Assembly (NCBI GenBank): GCA_008682415.1
Contig: VANK01000005.1
Location: forward strand, 186,001-250,000
From: Acidobacteria bacterium AB60
GTDB lineage: Bacteria; Acidobacteriota; Terriglobia; Terriglobales; Acidobacteriaceae
Direction: 5' to 3'
DNA length: 64,000 nucleotides
Every line of letters begins with the position of its first letter. Position 1 is the stretch's first letter. A program made the position numbers and the translations under genes. Positions 36,790 to 46,630 of the stretch are shown in pieces. A model generated the notes under the pieces. That model was not told where the DNA came from, searched no databases, and worked only from the letters and a program-made list of their open reading frames with translations.

Positions 36790-37596
36790 TCAGTCGTAAC
36801 GCTCGAAGATGATTTGCTTGCGGTGCCAGCCGTAACCTGCCAGCTTCTCACGGACCCCTGAAACCATGTTGTTGAGCCCACAGATGTAGGCATAGATATC
36901 GAAGTTGAGCTCCGTAGCGGGCGTTCCCGCCGGGACGGGCTCAAGAGGCAGCTTCTGCCCCAACCTGGCGGCGCGTTTCTCAACGATCCTGGCCACGTGT
37001 TCCTGGACGTACCCTCGGAGACCCGTCCATTTGTCGGTGGCGCGGCTCAGGGTGGCCAGATAGTGAAAGTTCGGCTTGCGAGCGGCCAACGCTTCGAATT
37101 CGTCGTGATAGTAGAGCTCTGTCTCGTGCCTGGTTCCATAAACCAGCCAGATTTCTTTGCCGCCGCTTCGATCCGGGCCGTCTTCGGGGAATAGAAATTG
37201 CGTGAAGCCGCGCATGGGCGCGATGCCGGTGCCAGTAGCGATGAAGATGGAGTCCGTGAGAGGCTCTTTCAGGACGAAGTGGCCATGCGGTCCGTGCAGG
37301 CTGACCGCGCCTCCTGGCGGCAGGTCGCTGAGGTCGGCAAGGTGATTGGAGAAGAACCCTCCTTCCACGCGATTCACGCAGAGATCGAAATGGTTCGCTC
37401 TCGGAGCCGAGGCGATGGAGTAGGCGCGCGTCTGCTGCTTGCCGTTGCTATCTGGCGCGACGGTAGAGACGAACTGTCCGGGGCTGAATGGGAAGCTGTC
37501 CAACTCGTCGATCGCAAAATCGAAGTGGTAGCACTGCGCCGATTCGGAGATGCACTCTTTGCGTTCGAGACGCGCCGTATACAGCTTTCTTTGCAA
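36790..37596 (-). CDS. FAD/NAD(P)-binding ferredoxin reductase-type oxidoreductase
   Basis: The 268-residue product has the FAD barrel motif RAYSIAS, a phosphate-binding GGFFSNHL region and the NAD(P)-binding ATGTGIAPMRGF, with LVYGTRHETELYY after it. The C-terminal end CGLNNMVSGVREKL...RKQIIFERYD is typical of ferredoxin-NADP reductase-like proteins. The natural electron partner is unknown. No ATG fits: TTG 37596, with GGGAG 7 nt upstream, is the better start over TTG 37602. It is convergent with the LytTR gene (2-nt gap) and divergent from scoA. Confidence 0.8.
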   Translation of the reverse strand: MQRKLYTARLERKECISESAQCYHFDFAIDELDSFPFSPGQFVSTVAPDSNGKQQTRAYSIASAPRANHFDLCVNRVEGGFFSNHLADLSDLPPGGAVSLHGPHGHFVLKEPLTDSIFIATGTGIAPMRGFTQFLFPEDGPDRSGGKEIWLVYGTRHETELYYHDEFEALAARKPNFHYLATLSRATDKWTGLRGYVQEHVARIVEKRAARLGQKLPLEPVPAGTPATELNFDIYAYICGLNNMVSGVREKLAGYGWHRKQIIFERYD

Positions 37597-37744
37597 GGCC
37601 AAACTCCCTGATGGGCTGATTCCAGTATTTCATGGGCTGCCACACAGCTGGCAAGGCTTCTGCGTAACTTCGCCACGGCTCCCCGGCGCTTTCTATTGCG
37701 CACGCGGCGGCCAGACTCGCATACTACACTGCGGAGATTTCGTC

Positions 37745-38449
37745 TTGGCTATATCGAAGGTCTATCCGAACGCCGGTTCGGCTCTCGAAGGAATTGTTGA
37801 GGACGGCATGACGATTGCCGTTGGAGGATTCGGCCTGTGCGGAATCCCTGAAGCGCTGATCATGGCGCTGCGCGACAGCGGCAAGAAAGGGTTCACCGTT
37901 GCGAGCAATAATGCCGGAGTGGATGATTGGGGCCTGGGGCTGTTGCTGCAAACGCGGCAGATCCGCAAAATGATCTCCAGCTATGTCGGCGAGAATCGTG
38001 AATTCGAGCGCCAGTTCCTCTCGGGCGATCTGGAGGTAGAGTTCTGTCCCCAGGGGACGCTTGCTGAAAGGATGCGCGCAGGCGGGGCGGGAATCCCGGG
38101 TTTCTACACGCGGACCGGATTTGGCACGACGGTTGCCGAGGGCAAAGAGGTGCACGAATTTGACGGCGTTTCCTACATCCTGGAACGCGGGATTCGGGCC
38201 GACCTGGCGTTAGTGAAGGCTTGGAAGGGCGACCGCAGCGGCAACCTGATCTATCGCAAGACCGCTCGAAACTTCAATCCCATGGCAGCGACATGCGGCC
38301 GAGTCACCGTAGCCGAGGTTGAGCATCTCGTCGATACCGGCGAGCTCGATCCGGATCATATTCACACGCCAGGAATTTTCGTGCAGCGCATGGTGCAAAA
38401 TCCGCGCGCGGAGAAGCGTATCGAGCAGCGGACGGTTCGACAGGCATAA
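37745..38449 (+). CDS. scoA: 3-oxoacid CoA-transferase subunit A
   Basis: The 234-residue product is the alpha subunit of the type I CoA-transferase that moves CoA from succinyl-CoA to acetoacetate. It has the CoA-binding signature [10 protein letters not shown] near residues 28-37, plus the family phrases [16 protein letters not shown] and [17 protein letters not shown]. An upstream extension of the frame is not conserved in the family. TTG 37745, with GGAG 8 nt upstream, gives the usual N-terminus ([13 protein letters not shown]). It is followed by scoB after 14 nt. Context with the leucine pathway suggests it activates acetoacetate. Confidence 0.9.
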   Translation: MAISKVYPNAGSALEGIVEDGMTIAVGGFGLCGIPEALIMALRDSGKKGFTVASNNAGVDDWGLGLLLQTRQIRKMISSYVGENREFERQFLSGDLEVEFCPQGTLAERMRAGGAGIPGFYTRTGFGTTVAEGKEVHEFDGVSYILERGIRADLALVKAWKGDRSGNLIYRKTARNFNPMAATCGRVTVAEVEHLVDTGELDPDHIHTPGIFVQRMVQNPRAEKRIEQRTVRQA

Positions 38450-38463
38450 GGAGAGGCGGAGAG

Positions 38464-39093
38464 ATGGCTTGGTCTCGCGAGCAGATGGCACAACGCGCGG
38501 CGCAGGAGTTGCAGGACGGCTTCTATGTCAATCTGGGGATCGGCATTCCCACTCTGGTGGCGAACTACATCCCAAAGAACATTCACGTGACGCTGCACTC
38601 GGAAAATGGGCTCCTCGGCATCGGGCCTTTTCCAGCGGACAGAGAGGTCGATGCCGACCTGATCAATGCGGGCAAGCAAACAGTGACGGCGCTGCCCGGC
38701 GCCAGCTTCTTTTCCAGCGCGGATTCCTTCGCGATGATTCGAGGCGGACACATCGATCTGGCGATTCTCGGAGCGATGCAGGTCTCGGCGCACGGCGATC
38801 TGGCGAATTGGATGATCCCCGGCAAGATGATCAAGGGGATGGGTGGGGCAATGGACCTGGTTGCCGGAGTGCGGCGGGTAGTAGCGCTGATGGAACACAC
38901 CTCGAAGAACGGCGAGTCGAAGATCCTGCACCGGTGCACGCTTCCTCTCACCGGCGCTGGCGTAGTGAGCCGCATCATCACAGAACTCTGCGTACTCGAT
39001 ATCACCAGCGATGGGCTCAAGGTCGTGGAACTCGCGCCGGATGTCACCCGCGAAGAAGTTTCCGAGAAAACCGAGCCGCCAATTCTCGCCTGA
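38464..39093 (+). CDS. scoB: 3-oxoacid CoA-transferase subunit B
   Basis: The 209-residue beta subunit carries the active-site Glu in [11 protein letters not shown] (Glu47), which forms the glutamyl-CoA intermediate. Other family blocks are [35 protein letters not shown] and [14 protein letters not shown]. It lies 14 nt after scoA with a strong GGAGAG ribosome binding site between them. It ends convergently, 6 nt from the end of mvaB. Confidence 0.93.
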   Translation: MAWSREQMAQRAAQELQDGFYVNLGIGIPTLVANYIPKNIHVTLHSENGLLGIGPFPADREVDADLINAGKQTVTALPGASFFSSADSFAMIRGGHIDLAILGAMQVSAHGDLANWMIPGKMIKGMGGAMDLVAGVRRVVALMEHTSKNGESKILHRCTLPLTGAGVVSRIITELCVLDITSDGLKVVELAPDVTREEVSEKTEPPILA

Positions 39094-39099
39094 CAGGCC

Positions 39100-40002
39100 T
39101 CAGCAGCGTCTTCGCCGAGCCTCGGCGACCCGGGACCGCGTGTCTTTTCCCAGGCTCTGCCTGATAAATGCACCGGCGGCGATGAGGCGGTCGAGATCAA
39201 CACCGGATTCGATACCCATCCCGTTCAGCATGTAGAGCAGGTCCTCCGTGGCGACATTGCCCGCCGCTCCCGGGGCATAGGGGCAGCCGCCGAGGCCGCT
39301 GACTGAAGCGTCGAATACCCGAACCCCCATCTCAAGCGAAGCGTAGACGTTGGCAAGAGCCTGGCCATAGGTGTCATGGAAATGCGCGGCAAGATGCTCG
39401 ACCGGAACTTGCTCGGCCACTGCAGCCAGCATTTGCTGCGTTCGCGCGGGCGTGCCGACTCCGATGGTGTCTCCCAGAGAAATCTCGTAACAACCGGCAG
39501 CGAAAAGCTTGCCCGCAACCTCGGCAACCCGCGCGAGAGGCACGTCTCCTTCGTACGGACAGCCCAGCACACACGAGACGTATCCGCGGACGCGAACTCC
39601 GGCCGCGCGAGCCCCCTGGAAGACCGGTGCGAAGCGCTCCATACTTTCAGCGATGCTGCAATTGATATTGTGCTGCGAGAAAGACTCAGAAGCCGCTGCG
39701 AAGATAGCCACCTCATCAACACGCGCCTCGAGTGCCGCATCCAAGCCCCGCAGATTCGGAACGAGGACGGAATAGGTGACGCTATTACGGCGCGGAAGGG
39801 ATCGCATCAGTTCTGCGTGGTCAGCCATCTGCGGCACCCATCTGGGCGAGACAAAGGCGGTGGCCTCAATGTGTTTAAGGCCCGCGTCGGCGAGCATCTC
39901 GATTAGTTGGATCTTGTGGGCAGTCTGCACGGGCACGGCCTCATTCTGCAGTCCGTCGCGCGGGCCAACCTCAACAATGCGTACCTTCCGAGGGATCTGC
40001 AT
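39100..40002 (-). CDS. mvaB: Hydroxymethylglutaryl-CoA lyase
   Basis: The 300-residue product cleaves HMG-CoA to acetoacetate and acetyl-CoA, the last step of leucine breakdown. It has the metal/active-site block VEVGPRDGLQNE at residues 9-20, the H-x-H pair in AAHFHDTYGQA and the signature SVSGLGGCPYAPGAAGN with the active-site Cys. ATG 40002 is preferred over an in-frame upstream start that would overlap the biotin carboxylase gene. It begins 1 nt after that gene's stop and is the last gene of the liu operon (also called liuE). Confidence 0.94.
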   Translation of the reverse strand: MQIPRKVRIVEVGPRDGLQNEAVPVQTAHKIQLIEMLADAGLKHIEATAFVSPRWVPQMADHAELMRSLPRRNSVTYSVLVPNLRGLDAALEARVDEVAIFAAASESFSQHNINCSIAESMERFAPVFQGARAAGVRVRGYVSCVLGCPYEGDVPLARVAEVAGKLFAAGCYEISLGDTIGVGTPARTQQMLAAVAEQVPVEHLAAHFHDTYGQALANVYASLEMGVRVFDASVSGLGGCPYAPGAAGNVATEDLLYMLNGMGIESGVDLDRLIAAGAFIRQSLGKDTRSRVAEARRRRC

Positions 40003-40003
40003 C

Positions 40004-42001
40004 TCAGCTCTCGTTCGCCTCATCACGCTTAAAGGTCAACAGCTGTACGCCTTCGTTCACCTGATCGCCAACCGCAAAATTGAACGCCTCGACCACCCCC
40101 GCAGAGGGTGCATGGACCGTGCATTCCATCTTCATAGCTTCGAGAATCATGAGGGCTGCGCCCGGCTGCACCCTTTCCCCCGGTGCAACCGAGAGAGCCA
40201 CGATACGGCCCGGCATCGGCGCCCTGAAGCTGCTCTCGGCTGCCCGATGTTCCGCCTCCACATCGAGCGGATCGTCGAGCATGAAAACGAAACGTTGGTC
40301 CCGAACGAACACATGGTGCTTGCCGCTGAATTCAATGACAGTCGCCCGAATACGCTCCCAGCCCAGGGACGCAGACAGCGTTCCGTTGCCCTCCAACGAC
40401 CCATCAGCTTCGCATGTCCAATCTCCTATGGACATGCGATATTTTTGACCGCTGTAAGCGACGTTCACGGTCGTGGGCTTGTCTTTGTACCTGAAGATGA
40501 GGGGGCGGGCGAATCCCCCATTCAGCCGCCATCCGTCACTCAGTCCCCAAGGCGAGACAGCGGCCGCGACGATCGCATTGCTCCGCTCCCGCAGAAGGGC
40601 GGCAAGTGCAGCGATTGCGAACACAGTTGCGTTGGGATCTGATTCTTCCAAACCGATCCAGTTGCGCTCACGCTCGATCAAACTCGTATCGAGTCGCGGC
40701 TGCGTGAAAGACGGGCTGGTAATGAGGCGCTGGAGAAAGCCAACGTTATTCGCGACACCCACGATCTGGCACCCCGTCAACGCCCCCGTCATACGCTGCA
40801 AGGCGAGTTCCCGCGTCTGATCCCAGACAATCAGCTTGGCAATCATGGGATCGTAGAATGGCGTGATACTGTCGCTCTTCTCCACACCGGTCTCGATGCG
40901 GATGTGCTCTGTCGGACACGGATATTGAAGATGCACAAGTTTGCCAATTGACGGAAGAAAGTCATGCGCGGGATCTTCGGCATAGATGCGGACTTCAATC
41001 GCGTGACCGCGCATTGCGAGATCCTGCTGCCGGAGAGGAAGGGGTTCGCCGGCAGCTACACGAATCTGCCATTCCACCAGATCAAGCCCCGTGATCATCT
41101 CCGTAACCGGGTGCTCCACCTGCAGGCGCGTGTTCATTTCCATGAAGTAGAAGTTTCCCCCGTGGTCGACGAGGAACTCCACCGTGCCGGCGCCAGCGTA
41201 GCCAACCGCGCGCGCGGCGCTGCGACCCGCCTCGCCGAGCGCTTTGCGTAGTTCTGCAGTAATCAGCGGGGCTGGAGCCTCTTCGATAACCTTCTGGTTG
41301 CGACGCTGCACCGAGCAGTCACGTTCAAAGATGCTCACGACGTTACCCTGCGAATCTCCGAAGACCTGCACTTCTACATGGCGCGGCTCAACCAGGCATC
41401 TTTCGATCAGCACGGAATCGTCACCGAAAGCGGCCGCTGCTTCCCGCTTGCACGACGAAAGCGCAGCTTGAAATTGATCGGCCTGATCCACCCGGCGCAT
41501 GCCTTTGCCGCCACCGCCGGCGTTTGCCTTGATCATCACCGGATAGCCGATGGTCCTCGCCTGCTCTTCGAGAAACTCCGGATCCTGTTCGGCGCCGTCA
41601 TAACCGGGCGTCATCGGTACGCCGGCCTCTCGCATCAAGCGCTTGGCCGCGGCCTTCGATCCCATCGCGCGGATCGCCGCCGGTGACGGGCCAATGAACA
41701 CAATGCCCGCTTGAGCACAGGCCTCCGCAAAATCGGCGTTCTCGGCGAGGAATCCATAACCTGGATGAATGGCCTGGGCGCCTCCGGCCTTCGCGGCCTC
41801 GAGGACGTGTTCGACAGAAAGGTAGCTCTCAAGTGCGGGTGCGGGACCGATACGGATCGCCATGTCGGCAAGTCGTACGTGGCGGCTGTTTGCATCGGCA
41901 TCGGAGTAGACCGCGATCGTGCGAATCCCCATCCTGCGACATGTAGAGATAATGCGGCAGGCGATTTCCCCACGATTGGCGATAAGGATGCGATCAAACA
42001 T
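40004..42001 (-). CDS. liuD: Methylcrotonyl-CoA carboxylase alpha (biotin-containing) subunit
   Basis: The 665-residue product combines biotin carboxylase and biotin carrier domains. The carboxylase part shows ILIANRGEIA, IHPGYGFLAEN, the ATP-grasp loop KANAGGGGKGMR and MEMNTRLQVEHPVTE. The carrier domain at the end has the biotinylated Lys in EAMKME (Lys624). Acetyl-, propionyl- and methylcrotonyl-CoA carboxylase alpha subunits look alike; its place between isovaleryl-CoA dehydrogenase and HMG-CoA lyase genes indicates methylcrotonyl-CoA. It follows liuC after 6 nt. Confidence 0.92.
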   Translation of the reverse strand: MFDRILIANRGEIACRIISTCRRMGIRTIAVYSDADANSRHVRLADMAIRIGPAPALESYLSVEHVLEAAKAGGAQAIHPGYGFLAENADFAEACAQAGIVFIGPSPAAIRAMGSKAAAKRLMREAGVPMTPGYDGAEQDPEFLEEQARTIGYPVMIKANAGGGGKGMRRVDQADQFQAALSSCKREAAAAFGDDSVLIERCLVEPRHVEVQVFGDSQGNVVSIFERDCSVQRRNQKVIEEAPAPLITAELRKALGEAGRSAARAVGYAGAGTVEFLVDHGGNFYFMEMNTRLQVEHPVTEMITGLDLVEWQIRVAAGEPLPLRQQDLAMRGHAIEVRIYAEDPAHDFLPSIGKLVHLQYPCPTEHIRIETGVEKSDSITPFYDPMIAKLIVWDQTRELALQRMTGALTGCQIVGVANNVGFLQRLITSPSFTQPRLDTSLIERERNWIGLEESDPNATVFAIAALAALLRERSNAIVAAAVSPWGLSDGWRLNGGFARPLIFRYKDKPTTVNVAYSGQKYRMSIGDWTCEADGSLEGNGTLSASLGWERIRATVIEFSGKHHVFVRDQRFVFMLDDPLDVEAEHRAAESSFRAPMPGRIVALSVAPGERVQPGAALMILEAMKMECTVHAPSAGVVEAFNFAVGDQVNEGVQLLTFKRDEANES

Positions 42002-42007
42002 GGGGAG

Positions 42008-42799
42008 TCACCTGGGGGTCACCCACGACGCAGGACGCTTTTCCAGGAAGGCCGAAAGGCCCTCGTGCGCCTCTGGCTCGGAACGAACGGTAGCAATGCG
42101 CATCGCGGTGTCTTCCATGAGTTCCGGCGTAATGGCGCGGGCCACAATGGCATGTACCAGCTCTTTCGCAGCCCTCTGAGCGCCAGGAGCACCGGCAAGG
42201 AGATTCTCAATGATTTCCGCAACCTTGGCGTCCAGTTCCTCCGGCGCAGTGACCTCGTGGACCAAGCCGATCTCCTGTGCACGGGGAGCATCGATGCGCT
42301 CTCCTGTCAGGAAGAGACGCCGCGCCCAGCGCGGGCCAATCGCCTGCACCACGTACGGGCCGATGGTAGCGGGAATAAGGCCCAGGCGTACCTCTGAGGT
42401 GGCGAAGATGGCCGTTGTGGAGGCAACGGCAATGTCGCAGGCGCAGGCAAAGCCAAGCCCTCCGCCGATAGCTGCGCCCTGAACACGCGCAATGACCGGC
42501 TTCGGGCATGCGGCGATCAGGTGAAACATTTCAGCAAGCTCACGCGCGCCTTCCAGGTTGTCCAAAGGAGCAGCCGCGCCCTGACGCTTCATCCAATCGG
42601 CGTCGGCACCCGCGGAAAAGCTCTTGCCCCGCCCAGCGAGCACAATGATACGGACCGAAGGATCTTCCGCGAGCGAGCGAAATCTGGCGATCAGTTCGCG
42701 AATCATCTCTTCGTTGAGAGCATTGTGTACGGTTGGACGGTTCATCCAGACCCAGACCACAGGACCGCGAGCTTCGATTTCAGTGGTAAGCTCTGCCAT
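42008..42799 (-). CDS. liuC: Enoyl-CoA hydratase family, probable methylglutaconyl-CoA hydratase
   Basis: The 263-residue product is a crotonase-fold enzyme with the oxyanion-hole blocks SAGADADWM and VQGAAIGGGLGFACACD. The family-typical SEVRLGLIPATIGPYVVQAIG follows. In the leucine pathway it would hydrate 3-methylglutaconyl-CoA to HMG-CoA, and the operon position supports this over general enoyl-CoA hydratase activity. It lies 6 nt from liuB upstream and 6 nt from liuD downstream. Length is normal. Confidence 0.9.
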   Translation of the reverse strand: MAELTTEIEARGPVVWVWMNRPTVHNALNEEMIRELIARFRSLAEDPSVRIIVLAGRGKSFSAGADADWMKRQGAAAPLDNLEGARELAEMFHLIAACPKPVIARVQGAAIGGGLGFACACDIAVASTTAIFATSEVRLGLIPATIGPYVVQAIGPRWARRLFLTGERIDAPRAQEIGLVHEVTAPEELDAKVAEIIENLLAGAPGAQRAAKELVHAIVARAITPELMEDTAMRIATVRSEPEAHEGLSAFLEKRPASWVTPR

Positions 42800-42805
42800 T
42801 CAACC

Positions 42806-44410
42806 TCACATCCGGAAAACGCCGAACCGGGTGGGCTCGGCAGGTGCGTTTTGCGCCATGGCGAGCCCAAGCGCAAGGGCGCGGCGGGTATCGACAGGGG
42901 CCAGAATGCCGTCGTCCCAGAGACGCGCGGTTGCGTAGTAGGGATTGCCCTGCTCTTCATATTGCTCGCGAATGGGAGACTTGAACTCCTCCTCGGCCTC
43001 CGCTGTCCACGTCTTACCCTCTGCCTCCATGGAATCGCGGCGGACCCGGGCCAGCACGTTAGCAGCCTGCTCGCCGCCCATGACCGAGATGCGCGCATTG
43101 GGCCACATCCACAGCAGGCGCGGGTTGTAGGCACGGCCGCACATGCCGTAGTTGCCTGCCCCGAAGCTGCCGCCAATCAGCACCGTGAACTTGGGCACGC
43201 GGGCGCAAGCAACCGCCGTCACCATCTTGGCGCCGTCTTTTGCAATGCCCCCGTTCTCGTATTTCTTGCCAACCATAAATCCGGTGATGTTCTGCAGGAA
43301 GACAAGCGGGATGCCACGCTGGGTGCAAAGTTCAATGAAGTGCGCGCCCTTCTGCGCGGATTCCGAAAAGAGAATGCCATTATTGGCCAGGATACCGACA
43401 GCGTAACCGTGGATGTGCGCGAAGCCGGTGACCAGGGTGCTCCCATAACGAGGTTTGAACTCGTCGAGGCGGCTACCGTCGACCACGCGCGCAATGACCT
43501 CACGAACCTCGAACGGCTTCCGCGAGTCGGAGGGTACGATTCCGTAAATCTCTTCCGGATCAAAAAGCGGATCTTCTGGTGTGACCTGAGGACCCGGTGG
43601 CTTGGTGCGGTTGAGATGCGAGACGATGCGACGCACTATCGCGAGGGCGTGGGCGTCGCTCTCGGCGAAGTGGTCGGCGACTCCGGAGATGCGGGTATGC
43701 ACGTCGGCTCCGCCCAGCTCTTCAGCCGTTACCTCTTCGCCGGTCGCAGCTTTCACCAGCGGAGGACCGCCGAGGAAGATGGTTCCCTGCTCTTTAACGA
43801 TCACCGCTTCGTCGGACATGGCCGGAATGTACGCGCCCCCGGCTGTGCAGCTGCCCATCACGCACGCAATCTGGGCGATCCCCCGGGCACTGAGATTGGC
43901 CTGGTTGTAGAAGATGCCGCCGAAGTGATCACGATCGGGGAAGACTTCGTCCTGCAGTGGCAAAAACGCCCCGCCGGAGTCAACGAGGTAAACACAGGGT
44001 AGACAATTCTCAAGGGCGATCTGCTGGGCGCGGAGATGCTTCTTAACGGTAAGCGGGAAGTAGGTTCCCCCCTTCACGGTAGCGTCGTTGGCCACGATCA
44101 CGAACTCCTGTCCACTGATACGCCCGACGCCTGTGACAAGACCGGCTCCGGGAACATCTCCGCCGTACATACCGTGGGCGGCAAGGGCGGAGAGTTCCAG
44201 GAAGGGCGTACCGGGGTCGAGAAGCAGGTCGACGCGTTCGCGCACAAAGAGCTTGCCGCGGGACTTGTACTTCCGCCGCGCCGATTCCGAGCCCCCAAGA
44301 GCGGCTTGGGCCGTCTTGTCCCGCAGCTCCTGAACTAACGCGCGCATCCGCTCCGCATTGGCGGCGAACTCCGGGCCGCGCGTCGACACTTGAGATGCGA
44401 TCACGGTCAT
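42806..44410 (-). CDS. liuB: Methylcrotonyl-CoA carboxylase beta (carboxyltransferase) subunit
   Basis: The 534-residue product is the carboxyltransferase subunit that moves CO2 from carboxybiotin to methylcrotonyl-CoA. Family blocks include [51 protein letters not shown] and [15 protein letters not shown]. The C-terminal [19 protein letters not shown] is characteristic of the MCC type. It pairs with liuD two genes downstream. A 28-nt gap separates it from liuA. Confidence 0.95.
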   Translation of the reverse strand: MTVIASQVSTRGPEFAANAERMRALVQELRDKTAQAALGGSESARRKYKSRGKLFVRERVDLLLDPGTPFLELSALAAHGMYGGDVPGAGLVTGVGRISGQEFVIVANDATVKGGTYFPLTVKKHLRAQQIALENCLPCVYLVDSGGAFLPLQDEVFPDRDHFGGIFYNQANLSARGIAQIACVMGSCTAGGAYIPAMSDEAVIVKEQGTIFLGGPPLVKAATGEEVTAEELGGADVHTRISGVADHFAESDAHALAIVRRIVSHLNRTKPPGPQVTPEDPLFDPEEIYGIVPSDSRKPFEVREVIARVVDGSRLDEFKPRYGSTLVTGFAHIHGYAVGILANNGILFSESAQKGAHFIELCTQRGIPLVFLQNITGFMVGKKYENGGIAKDGAKMVTAVACARVPKFTVLIGGSFGAGNYGMCGRAYNPRLLWMWPNARISVMGGEQAANVLARVRRDSMEAEGKTWTAEAEEEFKSPIREQYEEQGNPYYATARLWDDGILAPVDTRRALALGLAMAQNAPAEPTRFGVFRM

Positions 44411-44438
44411 CGGGCCGAATCTCCCGTTGCGGCGCGGC

Positions 44439-45602
44439 TCAAGCCGTCTCCTTAAACAGTTCGCGCCCGATCAGCATGCGGCGGATCTCCGACGTGCCGG
44501 CGCCAATCTCAAAGAGCTTTGCGTCCCGCCAGAGCCTGCCGGTTGGATGCTCGTTGATGTAACCATTGCCGCCCAGTGCCTGAATCGCTTGCCCCGCCAT
44601 CCAGGTGGCCTTTTCTGCCGAGTAGAGGATCGCGCCGGCACAGTCCTTGCGCACGCTTTCGCCCCGGTCGCAGGCCTGGGCCACGGCGTAGACATAAGCG
44701 CGGCAGGCGGTGTAGCCCGCGTACATGTCGGCCAGCTTCCCTTGCATGAGCTGGAATTCGCCGATGGGCTTACCGAACTGCTTGCGTTCGTGGACGTAAG
44801 GAATCACCACATCAAGACACGCGGCCATGATGCCGAGAGGGCCACCACAGAGGACAAGACGCTCGAAATCCAGGCCAGACATCAGAACGCGAACACCGCC
44901 GCCAACGCGCCCAAGGATATTTTCCTCCGGGACTTCGCAATCGTGAAACACAAGTTCGCAGGTCGCGGACCCGCGCATGCCAAGCTTATCGAGCTTCTGC
45001 GACGTGGAGAAGCCCTTGAACCCGCGCTCGACGATGAATGCCGTGATGCCGCGCGATGCAGCGGAGGGGTCGGTCTTTGCGTAGACGATCAGCGTGTCCG
45101 CGTCCGGCCCATTGGTGATCCACATCTTGCTGCCATTAAGAACAAAGGTGTCACCCCGCTTTTCCGCCCGAAGACGCATGCTGACAACATCGGATCCCGC
45201 TTCTGTCTCCGACATCGCCAGCGCCCCGATGTGCTTGCCGCTGATAAGGTCAGGCAGGTATTTGCGCTTTTGCGCCTGACTACCATTCTTGGCGAGCTGG
45301 TTCACGCAGAGGTTTGAATGCGCGCCGTAGGAGAGCCCGATAGAGGCCGAGGCACGGGAAATCTCCTCCATCGCGATGACGTGTTCCAGATATCCAAGCC
45401 CCGCACCCCCGTACTCCTCGTCAACGGTGATGCCAAGCAGCCCCAGGTCGCCCATCTTGCGCCAAACTTCGCGAGGGAAACAGCTTTCGCGATCGACTTT
45501 GTCGGCCGTCGGCGCGAGTTCATGCTGGGCAAACTCGTGCACAGACTCGCGCAGCAGCGCGATGGACTCGCCCAGATCAAAGTTCAGACCTTTCACGTGC
45601 AT
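44439..45602 (-). CDS. liuA: Isovaleryl-CoA dehydrogenase
   Basis: The 387-residue flavoprotein oxidises isovaleryl-CoA to 3-methylcrotonyl-CoA and passes electrons to electron-transfer flavoprotein. Acyl-CoA dehydrogenase motifs are clear ([25 protein letters not shown]), and the catalytic Glu sits in the isovaleryl-type position GLDFERLVL (Glu247), as in animal and bacterial IVD. AGGAG abuts ATG 45602, so GTG 45596, 6 nt beyond the Shine-Dalgarno, may be the true start. It is the first gene of the minus-strand liu operon. The 245 nt upstream hold no clear gene. Confidence 0.94.
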   Translation of the reverse strand: MHVKGLNFDLGESIALLRESVHEFAQHELAPTADKVDRESCFPREVWRKMGDLGLLGITVDEEYGGAGLGYLEHVIAMEEISRASASIGLSYGAHSNLCVNQLAKNGSQAQKRKYLPDLISGKHIGALAMSETEAGSDVVSMRLRAEKRGDTFVLNGSKMWITNGPDADTLIVYAKTDPSAASRGITAFIVERGFKGFSTSQKLDKLGMRGSATCELVFHDCEVPEENILGRVGGGVRVLMSGLDFERLVLCGGPLGIMAACLDVVIPYVHERKQFGKPIGEFQLMQGKLADMYAGYTACRAYVYAVAQACDRGESVRKDCAGAILYSAEKATWMAGQAIQALGGNGYINEHPTGRLWRDAKLFEIGAGTSEIRRMLIGRELFKETA

Positions 45603-45847
45603 CTCCTGGAACGGCCGCGCATTCGGAAGGGAAATATCCGCTCAATCTCTATTGCAATATGATGCCCGCGGAGCATGCCCTTGCGGCGTTTTGCCGCGAG
45701 TGCCTCCGTCGCCGGGTCACTCCGGGAAGACAATACACCCACCGCGCTTGGATCGTCCAGACGGTAGGTCAGCCTGATGCCCTGGTCTCGTCGGCAGGCA
45801 TCTGCCCGCGACTCTAGCAGACTCTCCGGACGACCCCGTGGACCGGC

Positions 45848-46630
45848 TCAGAGCGGCTGGCCCAGGCGCTTCTCGAGCTGCGCACGATACGTCCGGCTTA
45901 CCCGCGTGCGGGCCCCATTGCGCAGAACCGCATCGAACTCGCCATGGGAGATCGGCTCGAGTTGAACGATGCTCTCGATGTTGACGATCGCCGAGCGATG
46001 GACCCGGACAAAGCGGCGGGGATCAAGCCGTTCGGCCACCTCGTTCAACGCGGCGCGATAGAGCAGTTCTTTGCCCGCCACGTGCAGATTCACATAAACT
46101 CCGGCAGCCTCGATCCAATCGATATCCACCGCACGCACGAAGCGCGTTGACCCGCCGGATTTGACCACCAGGCGGTCCCAGCGGCGATCGGCTGACGACG
46201 GCGCCATCGAAACCATCTTCATCACCCGCTGCCCAAACTCCCGCAAGCTTCGCTCGTCCAGGCGCGTCTTGACGCGGGCCATCATCCCCTCGAAGCGCTC
46301 GTCCCCGAAAGGCTTCAGCAGGTAATCCAGAGCGTTGGCTTCGAACGCGCGAAGAGCGTGCTGATCATATGCGGTAATGAACACCGTGAGGGGCATCTCC
46401 GCTGCACCGATAGCCTCCACTACGCCCAGACCATCCAACTCCGGCATCTGCACGTCAAGCAGCACCAGGTCCGGGCGGTTATCCAGAATTGCCTCCACTG
46501 CTGCCTGGCCATCCGCGGCTTCCAGAACCTCTCCAACGGCCGCTTCACGGCGCAATAGATCGATCACGCGCTGGCGTGCCGGAGCCTCATCATCGACCAC
46601 CAGAACCCGCATCAACTCACCCGAGGTCAT
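45848..46630 (-). CDS. LytTR-family response regulator, paired with the kinase upstream
   Basis: The 260-residue product has a receiver domain (phospho-Asp59 in LVLLDVQMPELDG, Lys in YLLKPF) and a C-terminal LytTR domain (FVRAVDIDWIEAAGVYVNL, FVRVHRSAIVNIESI). Its ATG overlaps the kinase TGA (ATGA), showing translational coupling, so this is a LytS/LytR-type two-component pair. ATG 46612 (MRVLVVDDE) is a possible later start. The target genes are unknown. Confidence 0.9.
   Translation of the reverse strand: MTSGELMRVLVVDDEAPARQRVIDLLRREAAVGEVLEAADGQAAVEAILDNRPDLVLLDVQMPELDGLGVVEAIGAAEMPLTVFITAYDQHALRAFEANALDYLLKPFGDERFEGMMARVKTRLDERSLREFGQRVMKMVSMAPSSADRRWDRLVVKSGGSTRFVRAVDIDWIEAAGVYVNLHVAGKELLYRAALNEVAERLDPRRFVRVHRSAIVNIESIVQLEPISHGEFDAVLRNGARTRVSRTYRAQLEKRLGQPL

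Noticed and set aside
42521..44002. A 493-codon open frame on the plus strand opposite liuB and part of liuC
   Set aside because: It is antisense to two well-supported enzymes with complete motifs and shows no recognisable domain.
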